A DNA stretch of 64,000 bases from Kuschelorhynchus macadamiae (taxonomy: Eukaryota > Arthropoda > Insecta > Coleoptera > Curculionidae), in assembly GCA_030620095.1 (NCBI GenBank), contig JAUTXW010005222.1:1217579-1281578 (forward strand), in the 5' to 3' direction. Shown in pieces: positions 35,664-48,289 of this stretch. A model generated the notes under the pieces. The model was not told where the DNA came from, searched no databases, and worked only from the letters and a program-made list of their open reading frames with translations. The position numbers were made by a program, and so were the translations under genes. The stretch's first letter is position 1. The number at the start of each line of letters is the position of its first letter.

Positions 35664-36683
35664 ATGTCAAGACAAACTAGAAATTTGACCCGCGACGAGT
35701 GTGTAATTGCAAGAACTCTTAGAGATGAAGGATGGAGCTATAGCAGGATAGCGGAACGATTGAATGTTCATAAATTAACTGTACATAGAGTCATACAGAG
35801 ACACAAGGAGACCGATGATCATTCCAGACGGATTGGACAAGGTCGACAGCGTGTTACCAGTGAGCGTGAAGACCAGTATCTGCGGTTGTCTGCTTTACGA
35901 CAACGTTTCGTGACGGCAAGGTTTCTGAGGCAGAAAATTCAACACGCGAATGGTCCTCAGGTAAGGACTCAAACAGTGCGGAATCGTTTGAGGGAAGGAA
36001 ATTTGAGACCACGTGTTCCTGCACGAGGTCCTGCGTTAACAGCAACACAACGCTAACGAACGTATGAACTGGGCGGAAGCTGATTGGTCGAGAGTGCTGT
36101 GGACAGATGAATCGAGATTCTGTCTTTTTAATTGCGATAGACGGGTCCGTGTGTATCGTAGACCAAATGAACGCTATGTACATGGGAATTTTGTTAATAC
36201 CGTGTAATGTTTGGTGGGGGATCAGTAATGGTTTGGGGAGGGGTATCTTTGAGGGGTCCTGGTCGTACAGAGTTAGTTATTGTGGATGGGAATTTGAATG
36301 CGGATCGATATATCAACGAAATACTGGACAATCACGTGAGACCATTTGCACATAATGTTGGAGCGGAGTTTTTATTAATACATGACAACGCTCGTCCCCA
36401 TACAGCACGTGTAGTGCAAAATTACGTTAATAATGTTGGGATCGATGTCATGCAATGGCCTGCACGTAGTCCGGACCTGAACCCAATCGAACATGTTTGG
36501 GACTTATTGGGCAGGAGATTAAGGGCTAATGAAAGACAGCCAAATAACGTGGAAGAGCTGGGTGAGCTACTCATCGATACTTGGAATGGGCTGGATGAGG
36601 TACTCATACGAAATTTGATATTAAGCATGAATAGAAGGTGCGAAGCAGTCAATAGTTATAAAGTTTATTTTTGTTCGTTTTAG
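35664..36683 (+). pseudogene. Tc1-like DD34E transposase 2, broken in the middle
   Basis: The start MSRQTRNLTRDECVIARTL (ATG at 35664) is preferred over the upstream in-frame ATG at 35604 because it begins the conserved N-terminal domain. A helix-turn-helix (SYSRIAERLNVHKLTVHRVI) and an Arg-rich GRQRVTSERE follow. The frame stops at 36056. A short gap or shift leads into ADWSRVLWTDESRFCLFN (first Asp near 36106), then TAA and a shift near 36205, and then MFGGGSVMVWGG to the end. The second Asp is in LLIHDNARPHTA and the Glu in SPDLNPIEHVWD, with 34 residues between them. The lesions are few, so decay is recent. Confidence 0.92.
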
Positions 36684-36997
36684 TTCTTAGTGTTTTGTTT
36701 TTTTGACTGTCGTGTTCATGTCTTAATTTTACCTATTAAAACATGTTTTTCTAACTCCCTGTATTATTGACAAAACTAAACCGATCCTGGCTCGTGATAT
36801 CACGAAGAAATTTTCGTTTAACTAAACTAAAATGTAGAATAGCGCCATCTTCAAATATCCGGTAACCGATGCGTTCGTAATTTAAAAAACAGTATAATTT
36901 ATTTTTCGTTGCACCCTGTATTATTGACTGAACAAAATTAATATTGAATTTTAGTGATCCAAAAAAAAAAATCTTCACAACCAAGCTACAAATTACA

Positions 36998-37417
36998 AAC
37001 GTCTTCAACAGAATCAATTCAAACATGAACTGGTAAATTCATTTAAAACACAGTAAATGCAGTACTTTTTAATAACTCCTGTAACTCAGGCAAAAATTGT
37101 GCTATTGAAACGACTAAAAAAACGATTTGTTGGAAACATACTGGGCTACAACATTCTTTTGGTTAGATCTCTTGAATCCATCTGATTTATTCTACAGGGT
37201 GTTTTAAACTTTGGTAAATAACACATGTCTTTCTTTTTCACCCTGTATTATTGCCTAGAACAAAGTAACATTGAATTTTAATATCAAAAGAATATTCACG
37301 AGGAATTAACCTAAATTTCGATAAAAACTTCATCAAAATCGGATCAACCATTCTCGAGAAATTTCAATTCAAAGTTAGACGAAATTTTAGGCGTTGCGTT
37401 AATTGTTTTGCGCAGTG
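36998..37417. repeat. right 420-bp terminal inverted repeat of Tc1 element 2
   Basis: Inverse of 35151-35570, ending GCGCAGTG and then TATA. Confidence 0.95.
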
Positions 37418-37419
37418 TA

Positions 37420-37950
37420 TATTGAACCCTGAAAAGTTAACCATGAGCCGCCACTGCTTTTTAATATTGATTTACTTTTGTATCAAGTAGTTGTCGTAAA
37501 TTTTACAGTTTTGTCATCAGTTTCTTTATTATACATCACACAAAAAAGGTGTTCGGATTCGATCATGCACACTATTTACCTAAAAATTGATATAAAGTAT
37601 AACAATGTACGGAGTTATCTATTATATTTTTCTCTTCAGTTAGAGGGTTAAATATTATTTTGATGCGATATCCTATATATTATAATTTTATTCAATGAAT
37701 CTCGTTTTGCCGATTATAAATATACCAGGTTTGGAATCTTTCTCTTTAAAGACGACCGAAAAAATTAGCAAGAACCCTGCTATAAGAAGCAATGCGTTGG
37801 AAAAAGATGAAATATTCTCCACTAAATATGGAATCAATAGGAATACAGTGTCTCTTATGGCACGGTTTTCCTGAATTTTCTCGGTTGTCTTTAAATATAA
37901 AGGTATATTTATAATCAGTACGATGAGACTTATTTAAAGAAACAATAATA
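37420..37950. other. AT-rich intron, nothing recognised
   Basis: No coding or repeat signal beyond short poly-A/T runs. Confidence 0.45.
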
Positions 37951-37952
37951 TA

Positions 37953-39357
37953 CAGAGTGTCCCAATAAAAATATATTTTATTTTTCATCTTTTAAAGGAT
38001 TTTAAAAAATGATATTTTTAAAATATAATACAGGTAAAATCCTACAACTTACCTATTTAAAGTTTTATCTATACGTAATATTTAAATCTCTAACTAGGGG
38101 GCAAAATATAACAGAAAACCCCGTACATTGCGATCAATCTATCTTGATAGCATTTTACACGTTAATAACTTTTTTTACTTTTCGACTTACCGGAATGAAC
38201 CAAAAACCAAATTGGTAGTTTAAGTTTTTTTTAGTAATAAGAAAACCAAAATAGTAGAAAAATTTAAATATACCAGCTTTGTTATCTTTATCTTTAATAA
38301 CACCTTACTTTAATAAAAAGAACCTGCCATATGATTTCTTGTAAAATTATTAGTCTTTCGTTTTTCTAATAACTAGAAAAAGAAACCTTTTATGTAACTC
38401 TAAAATTTGGTTCTTTGTTCAATCCATTTTGTTAAAAAGCAAAAAATTATTAAAGTTTAACTTTAGTTATTACTCAAAATCATATATTTTTTAAAGGTCT
38501 CTTGGGTACATCCAATAACATATGACAATTAACAATAGACTTTTTTTGATCAAATTCTCATAAGCAGGTACAAGACGCATCCTAAAAAGATAAAAAAATA
38601 TATTGGTAAAAATGCAACATTTTAATAAAATTGGATTTCCTCCTAGAACAAATAAGAAAAAGTCATAATTCCAAAAATGTCTGGGATATGATGATACTAA
38701 ATAAAAAGGAGTGCTGAGAAAAAAATCATAGATTAGTTGAGGTGTTCTTAGGTGAAGTGTGACTATTCTGCAAGGTTATATTAAGCCTCATGTATATTTA
38801 TTATCGTTAATAAAAATTCAGTTACCTTGATATCCAGATTGTACAAGAAGAATAACTGAATCGAACAATAATAGACAGATCTCAATCGGCTCTCCCTTAA
38901 CCGAGAAATGTGGTTTAAACTAAGACAGTTATTTTACCTGGGCGAATCAATTGTTAAGCACTGTATATTAATCTAATCTGCGATATTTTTACTTATCGTT
39001 TTAGCTAAGCGAAATAGCATATCATTTCATATTATATTTTCATACTAGAAAATTAACCTACCAAATATCAATATCTGTTCTAAAAATGTATTTTTATATT
39101 ATTAGGACCCATTTGACAAATTAATTTATATTTTTTTGGAAAAAGCCACCCAATTTTTATATATATTATTAGCATTTCTTAGAAAATTAAAAAATACGAT
39201 ATTACATATCCAAAGTATTCTATAATTATTTGAAAAGATTATATTGTAAACATCTCATATCATTCATGGCAGATATTAGTTTACTGGGTTAAAAACAGAT
39301 AACTCTCATTTAAAACGGATTTTAAAAAAAATATTTTTATTTTATACTGGGACAGTA
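37953..39357. mobile_element. possible decayed DNA transposon with gapped inverted ends
   Basis: The left end CAGAGTGTCCCAATAAAAAT and the reversed right end ACTGTCCCAGTATAAAATAA share TGTCCCA(A/G)TA and a following ATTTTA-rich part, including AGGATTTTAAAAAA in both. The interior of about 1.3 kb is very AT-rich and has no transposase frame. Moderate to weak support. Confidence 0.35.
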
Positions 39358-39359
39358 CC

Positions 39360-42300
39360 AATTACGTCTTGAAATACTGGGTAGCATTTATACTTTATTA
39401 CGTAGTACGCATTAGGTAGTGTAAGCGAACCTTGTTCCGTGTATTATTCCAAAATCTTTTTCCAGTGAAATGTTTATTTTTTTTATATATTATTGAACCA
39501 CTATTTTTGATTTTACAATAATTTCTTATATTTTACATTTTACTAATTTTACGGAAATATGCATACTTATATACTGCAAAAAAGTAAAGTGTGTGTCGGT
39601 AGAGTCCAGTATATATATCATAAAACTAGTTTCATAAGACATGATTTTATAACACGAGCCCTTGGTTCGAAACAGGGCCACAGTTGTCTAGAAGGCAAGT
39701 GAGATTAAATGTGTTATAAAACGAGTATTTTATACTATTTTTTCTATATTGTGCACTATATTTTAAAAAAGCATTATCTTTAAAAAACAGCCAAAAGTGG
39801 CAATTACATGCGCACGATTTTTGGTTTTCAATTGTGAGATGTGACTGGTTTCAAATTCTAGGTGGCCATGACTTTGAATTGCCAACTTTGTACATAAAAA
39901 AGTAGTTTGAATATAGGGTCAGTACGTACTACATTCTATATTAGGTTTTGTAACATTGCGATAGAGAAACCGGATGCCTATTTGACATTGAACGTAATTT
40001 AATATTCCCTGTAGCAGAAAACAGACTGACAAGATCAAATTGAAAATAGATTTATTTATATTTATACTTTTAAATTTACATTTTCAATATTCTTAGTTAA
40101 ATGATTATAAAACTCGACGACTAAATTTTCGAACGAGTAATGTGAGAGGTTTTAATAGAAATCAAATAATTTTAACATCATTATTAATGTTCCATTAGGT
40201 ATTTATTTTTCCCCAAAAATGAGAATCTTGACCGACATATGCGACATTTTACACTGTTATATCACGCAATTCTATTTCTACCACTATCTTTTGCATCATG
40301 ATACACATTTTATTTAAATATCTAGACTTATATGGTTCTGGAAAAAGATTTTCGAAAAACTGTTTAAATTATATCGGTAACCTAACCAAATTAAATATAT
40401 TTTTTTACAAGTTGTAGTTTTTTCATGAAGAAACAGTAGCAAAAACCCGCTCAATGTTAGACAACATAATATTTTTACACTGCAGCTTAAAATTCATATC
40501 GAAATTATATTCATGAAATTTCATCGTGTCTGGAACGAGCTGTCATGTGTACAAATTCGAGCAAAAATTTTATGTCAGTAACCATAAGATTGAAATTAAC
40601 ATATCTATATATTTTTCTTCTTATCATTCACTAGATATGTACTAAAATCAATTTAATTAACGAAGTAGGTCAATAAATAATAAATTTTTGCTTGACTTTT
40701 AATACTCAAGGTACTGTTGTATTGTCTCTAGATTTAGTTGGTGTAAATTTTTGTATAGCAAAAATTAAAAATTAAAAAATCGGGGCAGTAGTTAATCCTT
40801 TTCAGGTCCTGGCGCGTATGTTCCCTGGTCCTTTTGGGGAGTTCGTCCTGGTCTCATCTATGTAATGCCATAGCCCTACAAAGGTGCGACCTAATCTTTT
40901 GTATAGTATATACTATTAGTTTAGTTCTACTTGATAATTACTAAATGACTTATTAGATATACTACCTATTGCTAGCTGGTAGTTCCAAATAACTGCTAAT
41001 TCTGAAAATTGTCTTATTGCTGCGGGATGATGAACGAATGAATAATGTTGATAGTATTAAGTAGTAGTAGGTACATTTTTTGTATACAAACCATATGGCA
41101 AAACATTAAGTTACATTAAATGTTATTTGCATCTCTACTTAAATGTATAATTTAAAATAATGCACATTTTGCGAAAAGATTAAGTATCCATTTAAAAATA
41201 ATTTATTAATTATATTAAATAATATGTTTATTGCCACGAATTTGGCTTGGAGATCCTAGTGTAAGGAAGTTAGTATTAAAAGTGTGTGATTTGCAAAACA
41301 AATTCTGTCAGCCAAGAAAACATTTCGACGATGTTAAATCAAGTAGCACTTCCCTTAGTAAAGGTGGCGAACTGTAAGGCGATTTAACTCGTGAACGTTT
41401 TACGGGTTTCTTAACAAGAAAATGCATTCTGGGAGAGTGCTGGCCTGCACTTTCCAGCTAAAGGGTTGTCTTCCTAAGCGACATCATCACCTACGTTGTA
41501 AAATTGGACTGATTGGTAGACTAGGGTTGCGATGTCCCGGGTAGATACATACTTAAGTACCAGTAATTATTTTGACATATACTTCAGAAAAAAAACTTTT
41601 AAAGTTGTTTACTACATCAACTTTTATTTTTAACGAACTCATTTAAAATCTATTTAAAAACACCTCTATACCCATCATCATTTAATAGTGTTCCTATTTT
41701 CTTCAATACCTATTCCAAAAACCTTCTGTACTACTTTTTCCTCCTGCAGCTTAATAGGGCAATGTTCAAACAAACGAAAGCTAAAGTAATAATTTTTGTT
41801 TACTCAAAATTTAGAATATGTTTAACAAATTAGTTAGGAACTAATCTTTCTACAAAATCATGTATTTTCGCATAGACTACTCTAGCTAGATTTATTACCA
41901 TAGTTGAGAAATAGTTTTGACCTCAAAAAGGTAATGTACAATACTTCGTGTATTTTAATGCAAAATATATATTCATCGTTATAGTTAGTTAGTTGACAAT
42001 AAATTTTACATTTTTGAAGCTGCTTAGTACATATTTTTCTTCAGAATAGGATAACAAAGCAGTGGATCATTTTTTAAGATACAAATTATACTTCTGTATT
42101 ATAAAAATATAATCAAATTACTATCTACATTAATATAACTTTTCCGTTAAGGCTAAATAATAATAAATCGATCTATTAAGAATATTGCTTCCTTCCATTT
42201 GTAGAGATATATCTACTAAAACAGCTTACAAGTGATTAATAAATTACTTACCCAAAATAGATGATACAAGGAAGATATGCTACGAATCTAAGTATACTCT

Positions 42301-42858
42301 TTGTTATGATATATCAATAGTTTAGAATGTATTAGTCAAAGAGATTTTTATACGTTTATTAAGGTTAGAAGAGTTGTTGTCAAGTTATAGCACAGTATAA
42401 TTTGTAATAGCGGCTGCAGAGACGTGTACTTTTTTTTAGAAAATAATAACACATCTGACAAATATGGTTTGAACTTTCGCAACAACGCAGATATTTCCTA
42501 AACAGAGAAAAAAATCACTTCCTTTCCAGATGTGCTATCATTTTTCGAATACTTGAAGAGTGTTATAGAGTAGTTATTAGTGAACCTTAGTAATCGTAGC
42601 TTAGTCGAATGTACTGCAGAATCTGCGACAACCATGCCATTAACAACAGTCTAGTTAACACAATCCGTTAATTTTCTTTAGAAACGCTTTCGCGAAATAA
42701 CGGTCTTACAGTAGATTTAGACACGTAGTTGAAATTTCATGAATGCTATAATTTTCGATTCTTAGTTAACAATAGACCTTTTTTCTTTTTCGCATCTAAA
42801 TGTCTTTTATTCCGCGTTTATTCTTCTGTACACTAATGGTTCTTTTTCGTTTTCTAGA
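39360..42858. other. AT-rich intron before the microexon
   Basis: No gene seen. One candidate conserved block at 41240-41545 is listed separately. The last 60 bases supply the pyrimidine-rich tract TTTTTCGTTTTCTAG of the microexon. Confidence 0.5.
41240..41545. promoter_or_regulatory. candidate conserved noncoding block near the microexon
   Basis: About 300 bp of balanced composition including TGCATTCTGGGAGAGTGCTG, GGCCTGCACTTTCCAGC and CTAAGCGACATCATCACC. No continuous frame spans it. Its position 1.3 kb upstream of the microexon makes a splicing or transcription element conceivable. Confidence 0.3.
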
Positions 42859-42891
42859 TTTTATGTGGTCTCTGGGAGCACTTCCAGACGG
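42859..42891 (+). CDS. Rbp6: Rbp6 33-nt microexon
   Basis: A 33-nt exon lies between a TTTTCTAG acceptor and a GTGAGTAT donor. Joined to the phase-1 donor at 24566 it reads D-FMWSLGALPD-G, matching the Musashi/Rbp6 segment just after RRM2, where vertebrate Musashi has a comparable DAFMLG-type sequence. Both junctions are phase 1 and the length is divisible by three, so the exon could be included or skipped without changing frame. It is 18.3 kb downstream of the previous exon. The following exon, expected to begin with the rest of a Gly codon, was not found in the remaining 21 kb. Identification rests on perfect phase agreement, consensus splice sites and family similarity. Confidence 0.85.
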
Positions 42892-42961
42892 TGAGTATAG
42901 CATTTAACATTGTAATCTATTTTAAATTTTTATGGGAAAAGTTTATAAAGAATCGTAAGGT

Positions 42962-43477
42962 AAGTGTCCCTATTTTCGGCAGTGTCCAAATTTTCGGCTG
43001 TTTCTAAAGTTTTTAGCTCTTACTAAGGATTTCAAGTAGTAAAGGCAGAGGATAGTTAAATTGCCAAAATTGTCATACATTTGACGACAATGCTCATAAT
43101 TTTTATCCTGTTTAAAGCAATGGAGTCGTCTCAGAAAATATATAAGCAGTCGTTAGACGCATGCGTTACACGTTGATTTGTGGGATCACGCGTTTTACCA
43201 AAGTAAATGAATTTGTACCTTACACTTATATTTTGAATATAATTTATATAGATTATAACAGGGACTTAATATATACGTTAGCAGGTAGAACTAATGATAG
43301 GCTCTTACTACTCTCTTATTGATTAAAAAGAAATGATGATATTTATTTCGGGAATTCCAAAATTACAGACATAAAAAGATCAAATGTCTGTATTTTCTTG
43401 CCAAAAAATATCGAATTTTAGGCCCATTGTTTATTAAATGGTAACATTTCACTAATACGGACACTCACATTACTTGA
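42962..43477. mobile_element. possible MITE just after the microexon
   Basis: Left AAGTGTCCCTATTTTCGGC and the reversed right end GAGTGTCCGTATTAG are similar inverted ends about 515 bp apart. A second TCGGCAGTGTCCAAATTTTC motif lies near the left end. There is no ORF. Weak support. Confidence 0.3.
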
Positions 43478-43479
43478 TT

Positions 43480-44910
43480 ATTTAATGCAATTCTTAATGG
43501 GATTTAGAGTAATTTAATGTTAATTTATATTAATTTATTGATGTTACGTACATAAAAATATCAATATTCAAAATTATAAACAAGGGCTTTCTATATTTGT
43601 ATTTAAAAAATATGAAAATCAGAAAGCTCATTACGTAATTTGTTTTTTGTTGATTTTTTTAAAACTAGATACAAAAGTTGTATGACAGTATAGCCATTAG
43701 AAGAAAAAAACTGATCAGGAAAGTTTAAATTTTGTTAATGTTAATATTATACATCGCAGATTACAACTAAAAATATAAAAAGTAGCCAAACCTTTTTTAT
43801 TATGTGGCAAAAAATTGTTCATATTTAGACTTAATACCAGAATATCGAAACAAAGGCAAAGGTATAATCTGGTATATATGTCTGAAGCTTTTTAAAGAAA
43901 GCGAAAAAAACGGAAATGGTGTATAATCATTAAAACTATAACTCGGCATATTATCCTCTTCGCTATGTCAAATCCAAGTGGCATAGTAAGCGATTTAACT
44001 TTCTATTAATAATGCAATATATATTTCAGTACGGATTATCTATTTTATTTGTAATAATAAAAGTAACTTCTTCTTGGCCATGTTTTTTATTTTTATTCAG
44101 CTTTAACTCGCTCTGTATAAGACCAGTCTAGGTAAAATTTTGTATGTTCATTTTTCAACACCAAGCTAGAACTGTTCCCCTTTTGAAATTCAGTAATTTT
44201 TGGTCCGATTGCCTCCTAACACCAATCCTGTAATAAAACGTGACAAAGTCACCTATATATTAAATAAACTATTAATATTTATGTTTTACGATAAAACTAA
44301 ATATTTTTTCGATGTTTCATTAACGTGATAGCGTCCAAAATCCGGACGATACGAGATCAAAGCACTATATCGCGTATAGTTAAAATTGGAAATGTATTTT
44401 ATTTTCTTTAAGAGTCACGATCAGTCAAAATTGTAACTTCTAATTGCGAACTTGAGCCTATGCTGATTCATATTATTTTAGATTTTTCTGGTAGCAGATT
44501 TTGTATTACATCAACGGCAGCATCCAGTACTTGTCTAGAAGTACCCTATTCAATTTTCAACAATTTCTGTTTGTTGGTAATAGTGTTGATTAAACTTTAT
44601 AACTGCCCAATTTTTTGACAACTATTGAACAACTTTAGTTAAATTAGTTTAATATACTATAAGTCCAGATGATATTTTGCGAAATGAGTAAAATAAAAGA
44701 CCCCTAAAATGGACGTTACCAACTTACAGTATAATTCGAACCATCTAGAGATTTTTGTAATTCCTATCTACTAATTTTAACATATACAAATATATATAAA
44801 TTTAAAATACCCATAAAAAAAATTAAGCAAGAAAACGTAAATCGCGATTTTGGCAATACCGCACCAAATCTTGCTACATTCCAGGCACTATTACGAAACT
44901 AATGGTGACA
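43480..44910. other. AT-rich intron, nothing recognised
   Basis: No coding signal or clear repeats. Confidence 0.45.
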
Positions 44911-44913
44911 AGA

Positions 44914-46684
44914 ACGATTCATATGGCAAATTGATGATAGTGTCTGGTGAACTGTCTATTCAAAGTATAATCTGTCTTTGATAGTACAGAATACATAAAA
45001 ATACTGATGTGTGTCTACGAATCGTATCCCGTTTAAATAAAAGACAGATTTTAGAATGAAAATATATACCGTTGGTTGTCCCAAAAGTCATAGATCAAAG
45101 CAGACAGGCGAAGTCATTTTGAACAAAAAAAGCTCTGTAAATACCTGTCCGATCCTTACCGTTTTTAAGTTATCGCAATTTTTGTAATTTTTTCGAGTCT
45201 TCTTGTTTTTGCAAGCAAAAAAAAGTATTTGACGACATTGTTGTTTATTTTTTCCTGGAACAAATGCTTAATTTTCTATCACAAACTTAATCTCCGTGCA
45301 AAATAAATGGCTTATACCCCAAGAGAACATCTCAGTTACGGGCTAAAGAATATCGTGAACTATGCCCTAACTGGGAAAATTATCCTGATTATCGCGTTTT
45401 TATTCGAGTACATAACGAATATTTGCAAGAACGGATACCTGGAGTTCCAAATCGTGTGAGAAGGGCAAGGCAACATGACCATGAAGCAGAGGACGCAGTG
45501 TTACAAGAAGTTGAAACAGATCCATCCAGAAGCGTCCGTCGCATGTCAGGATATCTAGGACTACTAAGGGCTTTAATACACCGTATTTTAAGGCGAACCT
45601 GGGCATGCATCCTTCCCACGTGCAACGTGTTCAAGCTTCCTTACCAGCTGACTTTCCATTAAGAAAACAATTTTGTCAAGAAATGTTGCAGGAAGTTAGA
45701 TAAAATCCAAATTTTTTGCGCGGATTAAATAAGGAACAGTCCACGTGATCTACGACGAGTTCAACGTCGTTTTATATGGCGTTTTTTTATTTTATCAGGG
45801 TAGTCTTTAAGTATTTTTTCTGTTACAGTTAATATCACAGTCAAACAAAATTCCTTGACCAAACCTTTAAAAGTGAACCTGAAACATGTACTTGTATGTA
45901 TTACGTTTTAAGACATTCTCTTTTCCTGTGTTCTTTTGACCCAGGACTTTTAAGGCACTCTAAGGCACAGGTTCCCCAGGGTTATTAGTTCATTCTATCA
46001 TACTTTTTAGTCCACAATCATGAGTTTACTTTTTGCAATCATTTTTACTGCAACTTTGTGAGCCCGAGGGTTGAATGAATGTTTTTCAAAAATTCAAATT
46101 AAAAAGTGTTTTTTCCCTTTTATTTTTAAGCCATACTGATTATTAACAATTGATAACAAAATATTCCACTAATAGAAACAAAATACATTGAACTAGTTTT
46201 TAAGGTAACGGTTTAGTTATATCGTTGCTTAATCAAGTAATTTTGTTGCTAAATTTACTAAAACATTAGATTTTAGGTTCAAAAAAGTAACAAATGAGCA
46301 AAAAAGCTAATAGAGCCAACTATTGCACTTTATATGGAAAGGCCCGCAGTTTGTAACAACATATTAAGAATTTGTCCCAGGAAGAAAAAAACAACAATGT
46401 CGCCAAATATTTTTTTACTTGCAGAAACAAGAAAACTCGAAAAAATTACAGGTGTTCGTGTAGCTTCTTTTGTTCAAAATGACCTCCCCTATCCTCCGCT
46501 TTAATTTGATCCATGATATTTGAGACACCGTGTGTGTATATTTTCATTTTAAGGTCTGTCTTTTACTTAAACGGGATACGATTCGTAGACACTCATCAGT
46601 ATATGTATGTATGCTATACTATCCATATACTTCGAATAGACAGTTCATCAGACACTTTCATAAATTCGCCATATTAATCATTAT
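44914..46684 (+). mobile_element. long-inverted-repeat transposon A (mariner-like)
   Basis: The arm 44914-45286 pairs with the reverse complement of about 46350-46684. Shared blocks include CTACGAATCGTATCCCGTTT, GTCATTTTGAACAAAA and AATTTTTTCGAGT. Between the arms is a decayed transposase. Arms are diverged and of unequal length, so the insertion is old. Confidence 0.8.
45307..45780 (+). pseudogene. mariner-like transposase remnant of element A, N-terminal part
   Basis: Starts MAYTPREHL. A shifted frame continues RAKEYRELCPNWENYPDYRV, FIRVHNEYLQERIPGVPNRV, then VLQEVETDPSRSVRRMSGYL, LIHRILR, HPSHVQRVQASLPADFPLRK and QFCQEMLQEV. This order (YTPREH, helix-turn-helix, DFPxRxxFC) matches the DUF4817-type helix-turn-helix transposases widespread in insects. 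After NPNFLR the catalytic domain is lost. At least three frameshifts are needed to follow it. Confidence 0.75.
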
Positions 46685-47719
46685 AGTTCTAGTTCTAGCT
46701 CGGTTATTGTGGAAATAGGTAAAACAAAATTATGCGAAAGGGGCTGCTGAGAGCTACAACCTAAAATATTTACAATTATACGGAGTTGAGGATAAGTTTG
46801 CCACAAACCACACTTACATTTTTTAAATGGAACATCCTGTATATTGTTTAATTTTCAGATTCCTCGCTTTTTGACCATTCACCCAATATGGGGTTTGCGG
46901 GTTCAGTTTTATGGCCACTTTACGAAAATATCAGAGCTACATTTGACGCCCTGTATTGTTTTTAACGTTTTAGCATACACTTTTTTAGCGTAGTAAAAAC
47001 TTCCAAATGTGGTCTTCTTTCAACTGCGGTATTTTTCTTTAGTATTCTTTAATAACGGTATATAGGGTAAATAAAAATTCTGGATGCAAATTTTCTCTAT
47101 TAATTTAAATGGAACGCCCTGTATATTATTATATTTTCAAATTCTTCACTTTCTGGCCATTTACCCAATATAGGGTTTGTGGGGTCTATACAGAGTCGTT
47201 CAAGATTTATGGCCACTTTTCAAACATATTAAAGATGGACATTATTAGTTTATTAGTTCAAAATATTGCAAAGTGTTCAACATCAATTTTTTTTTAAATT
47301 TGTTCGTACCAGATTGATGGGTCGATAATGTTTAAATCTTCAATAAATAAAAATTATCACTAATAAAAAAAGATTTAATTCACAAATACAAATGATACTA
47401 GCTGGTCCGGCAGACCTTGTTCCTCCTTTTCCTTTATATGGGGCGATGAGTTTCCAGTGGAATTATAAGAATATCTGGCGCATTCACCACATCGTCCAGA
47501 AATGTTATTGAAGAAAAACATATTGGTTTTATAAAAAAATACACAATAAAACAATAGAAATAATAGTGTTGAGAGGTCCCGGTAACCACATGATCATTCA
47601 AAAAAAATCATGTATATTGGTGCAGTACAACTCTCTCCCGAACTTGCTAAAAATCTGGCTTAGTGTTTTTAATATATAGATTATTACAATGATGGTTGTT
47701 ACGAAATTATCGATATGAT

Positions 47720-48192
47720 TTATATATTAGGAGCCCGTGAAAGGAGTTGTTTGTTAGCGATAAGAATATATCACTCAATTTATTAGTTTCAATAAAATTT
47801 AATCAGGCAAATATGTATACTTGGGCGCTAAATTCGAATTTTTATGAAAAAATCAAATCTAGAATTATAAAATAGAAGTAGATTTGTCAATTTTCGACTA
47901 GTTTTTAACCACTTTTTGACGCAAATGCCGTCGCTTATATTTTTTTTTACAAAATGGCTCTTAATCGCCTTGAAATTTGAAATGGTAAATCATACTCATG
48001 TCTTTGTATTTCTGCAGCACGTGAACCCATTTTTAACTGAAATGTAATTTAAATTGGCTATACATAACACATTTTTTTAAGGTCGAACATGCGGGAGGTT
48101 TTTTTTAATACGTAGGTACCTTTTTATCTTATTTTGAACTTAACTAGACCTCGTCGCTGATTTTTCACATTTTTCGTGCAGTTCTCCCGATG
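47720..48192 (-). mobile_element. TTAA MITE copy 2, nested in element B
   Basis: Reverse-oriented relative of 26970-27504. Shared blocks are AAATATGTATA.TT.GGCGCTAAA, CACTTTTTGACGCAAATGCC, CATGTCTTTGTATTTCTGCA and GTGCAGTTCTCCC at the end. The TTAA at its right end has become GATG. It is diverged, so old. Confidence 0.7.
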
Positions 48193-48289
48193 TATTACAA
48201 TTAATATTATTAAATATAATTCTGATTATTTCCTTCACATTTTCTTTTGTAGTCGGAAATGTTTAATAGACTAAATTTTTAACAAAGCC

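Larger units (their letters stand above)
35151..37417 (+). mobile_element. Tc1-like transposon 2 with 420-bp inverted repeats
   Basis: Ends CACTGCGCAAAACAATTAAC ... inverse, each bordered by TATA (TA target duplication). The inverted repeats cover 35151-35570 and 36998-37417, exactly 420 bp each with no gap. I count about 11 mismatches (roughly 97% identity). Inside is one DD34E transposase gene in broken frames. Confidence 0.95.

Noticed and set aside
45389..45634. Two - strand frames of 68 and 81 codons
   Set aside because: Antisense shadows of the element A transposase remnant.
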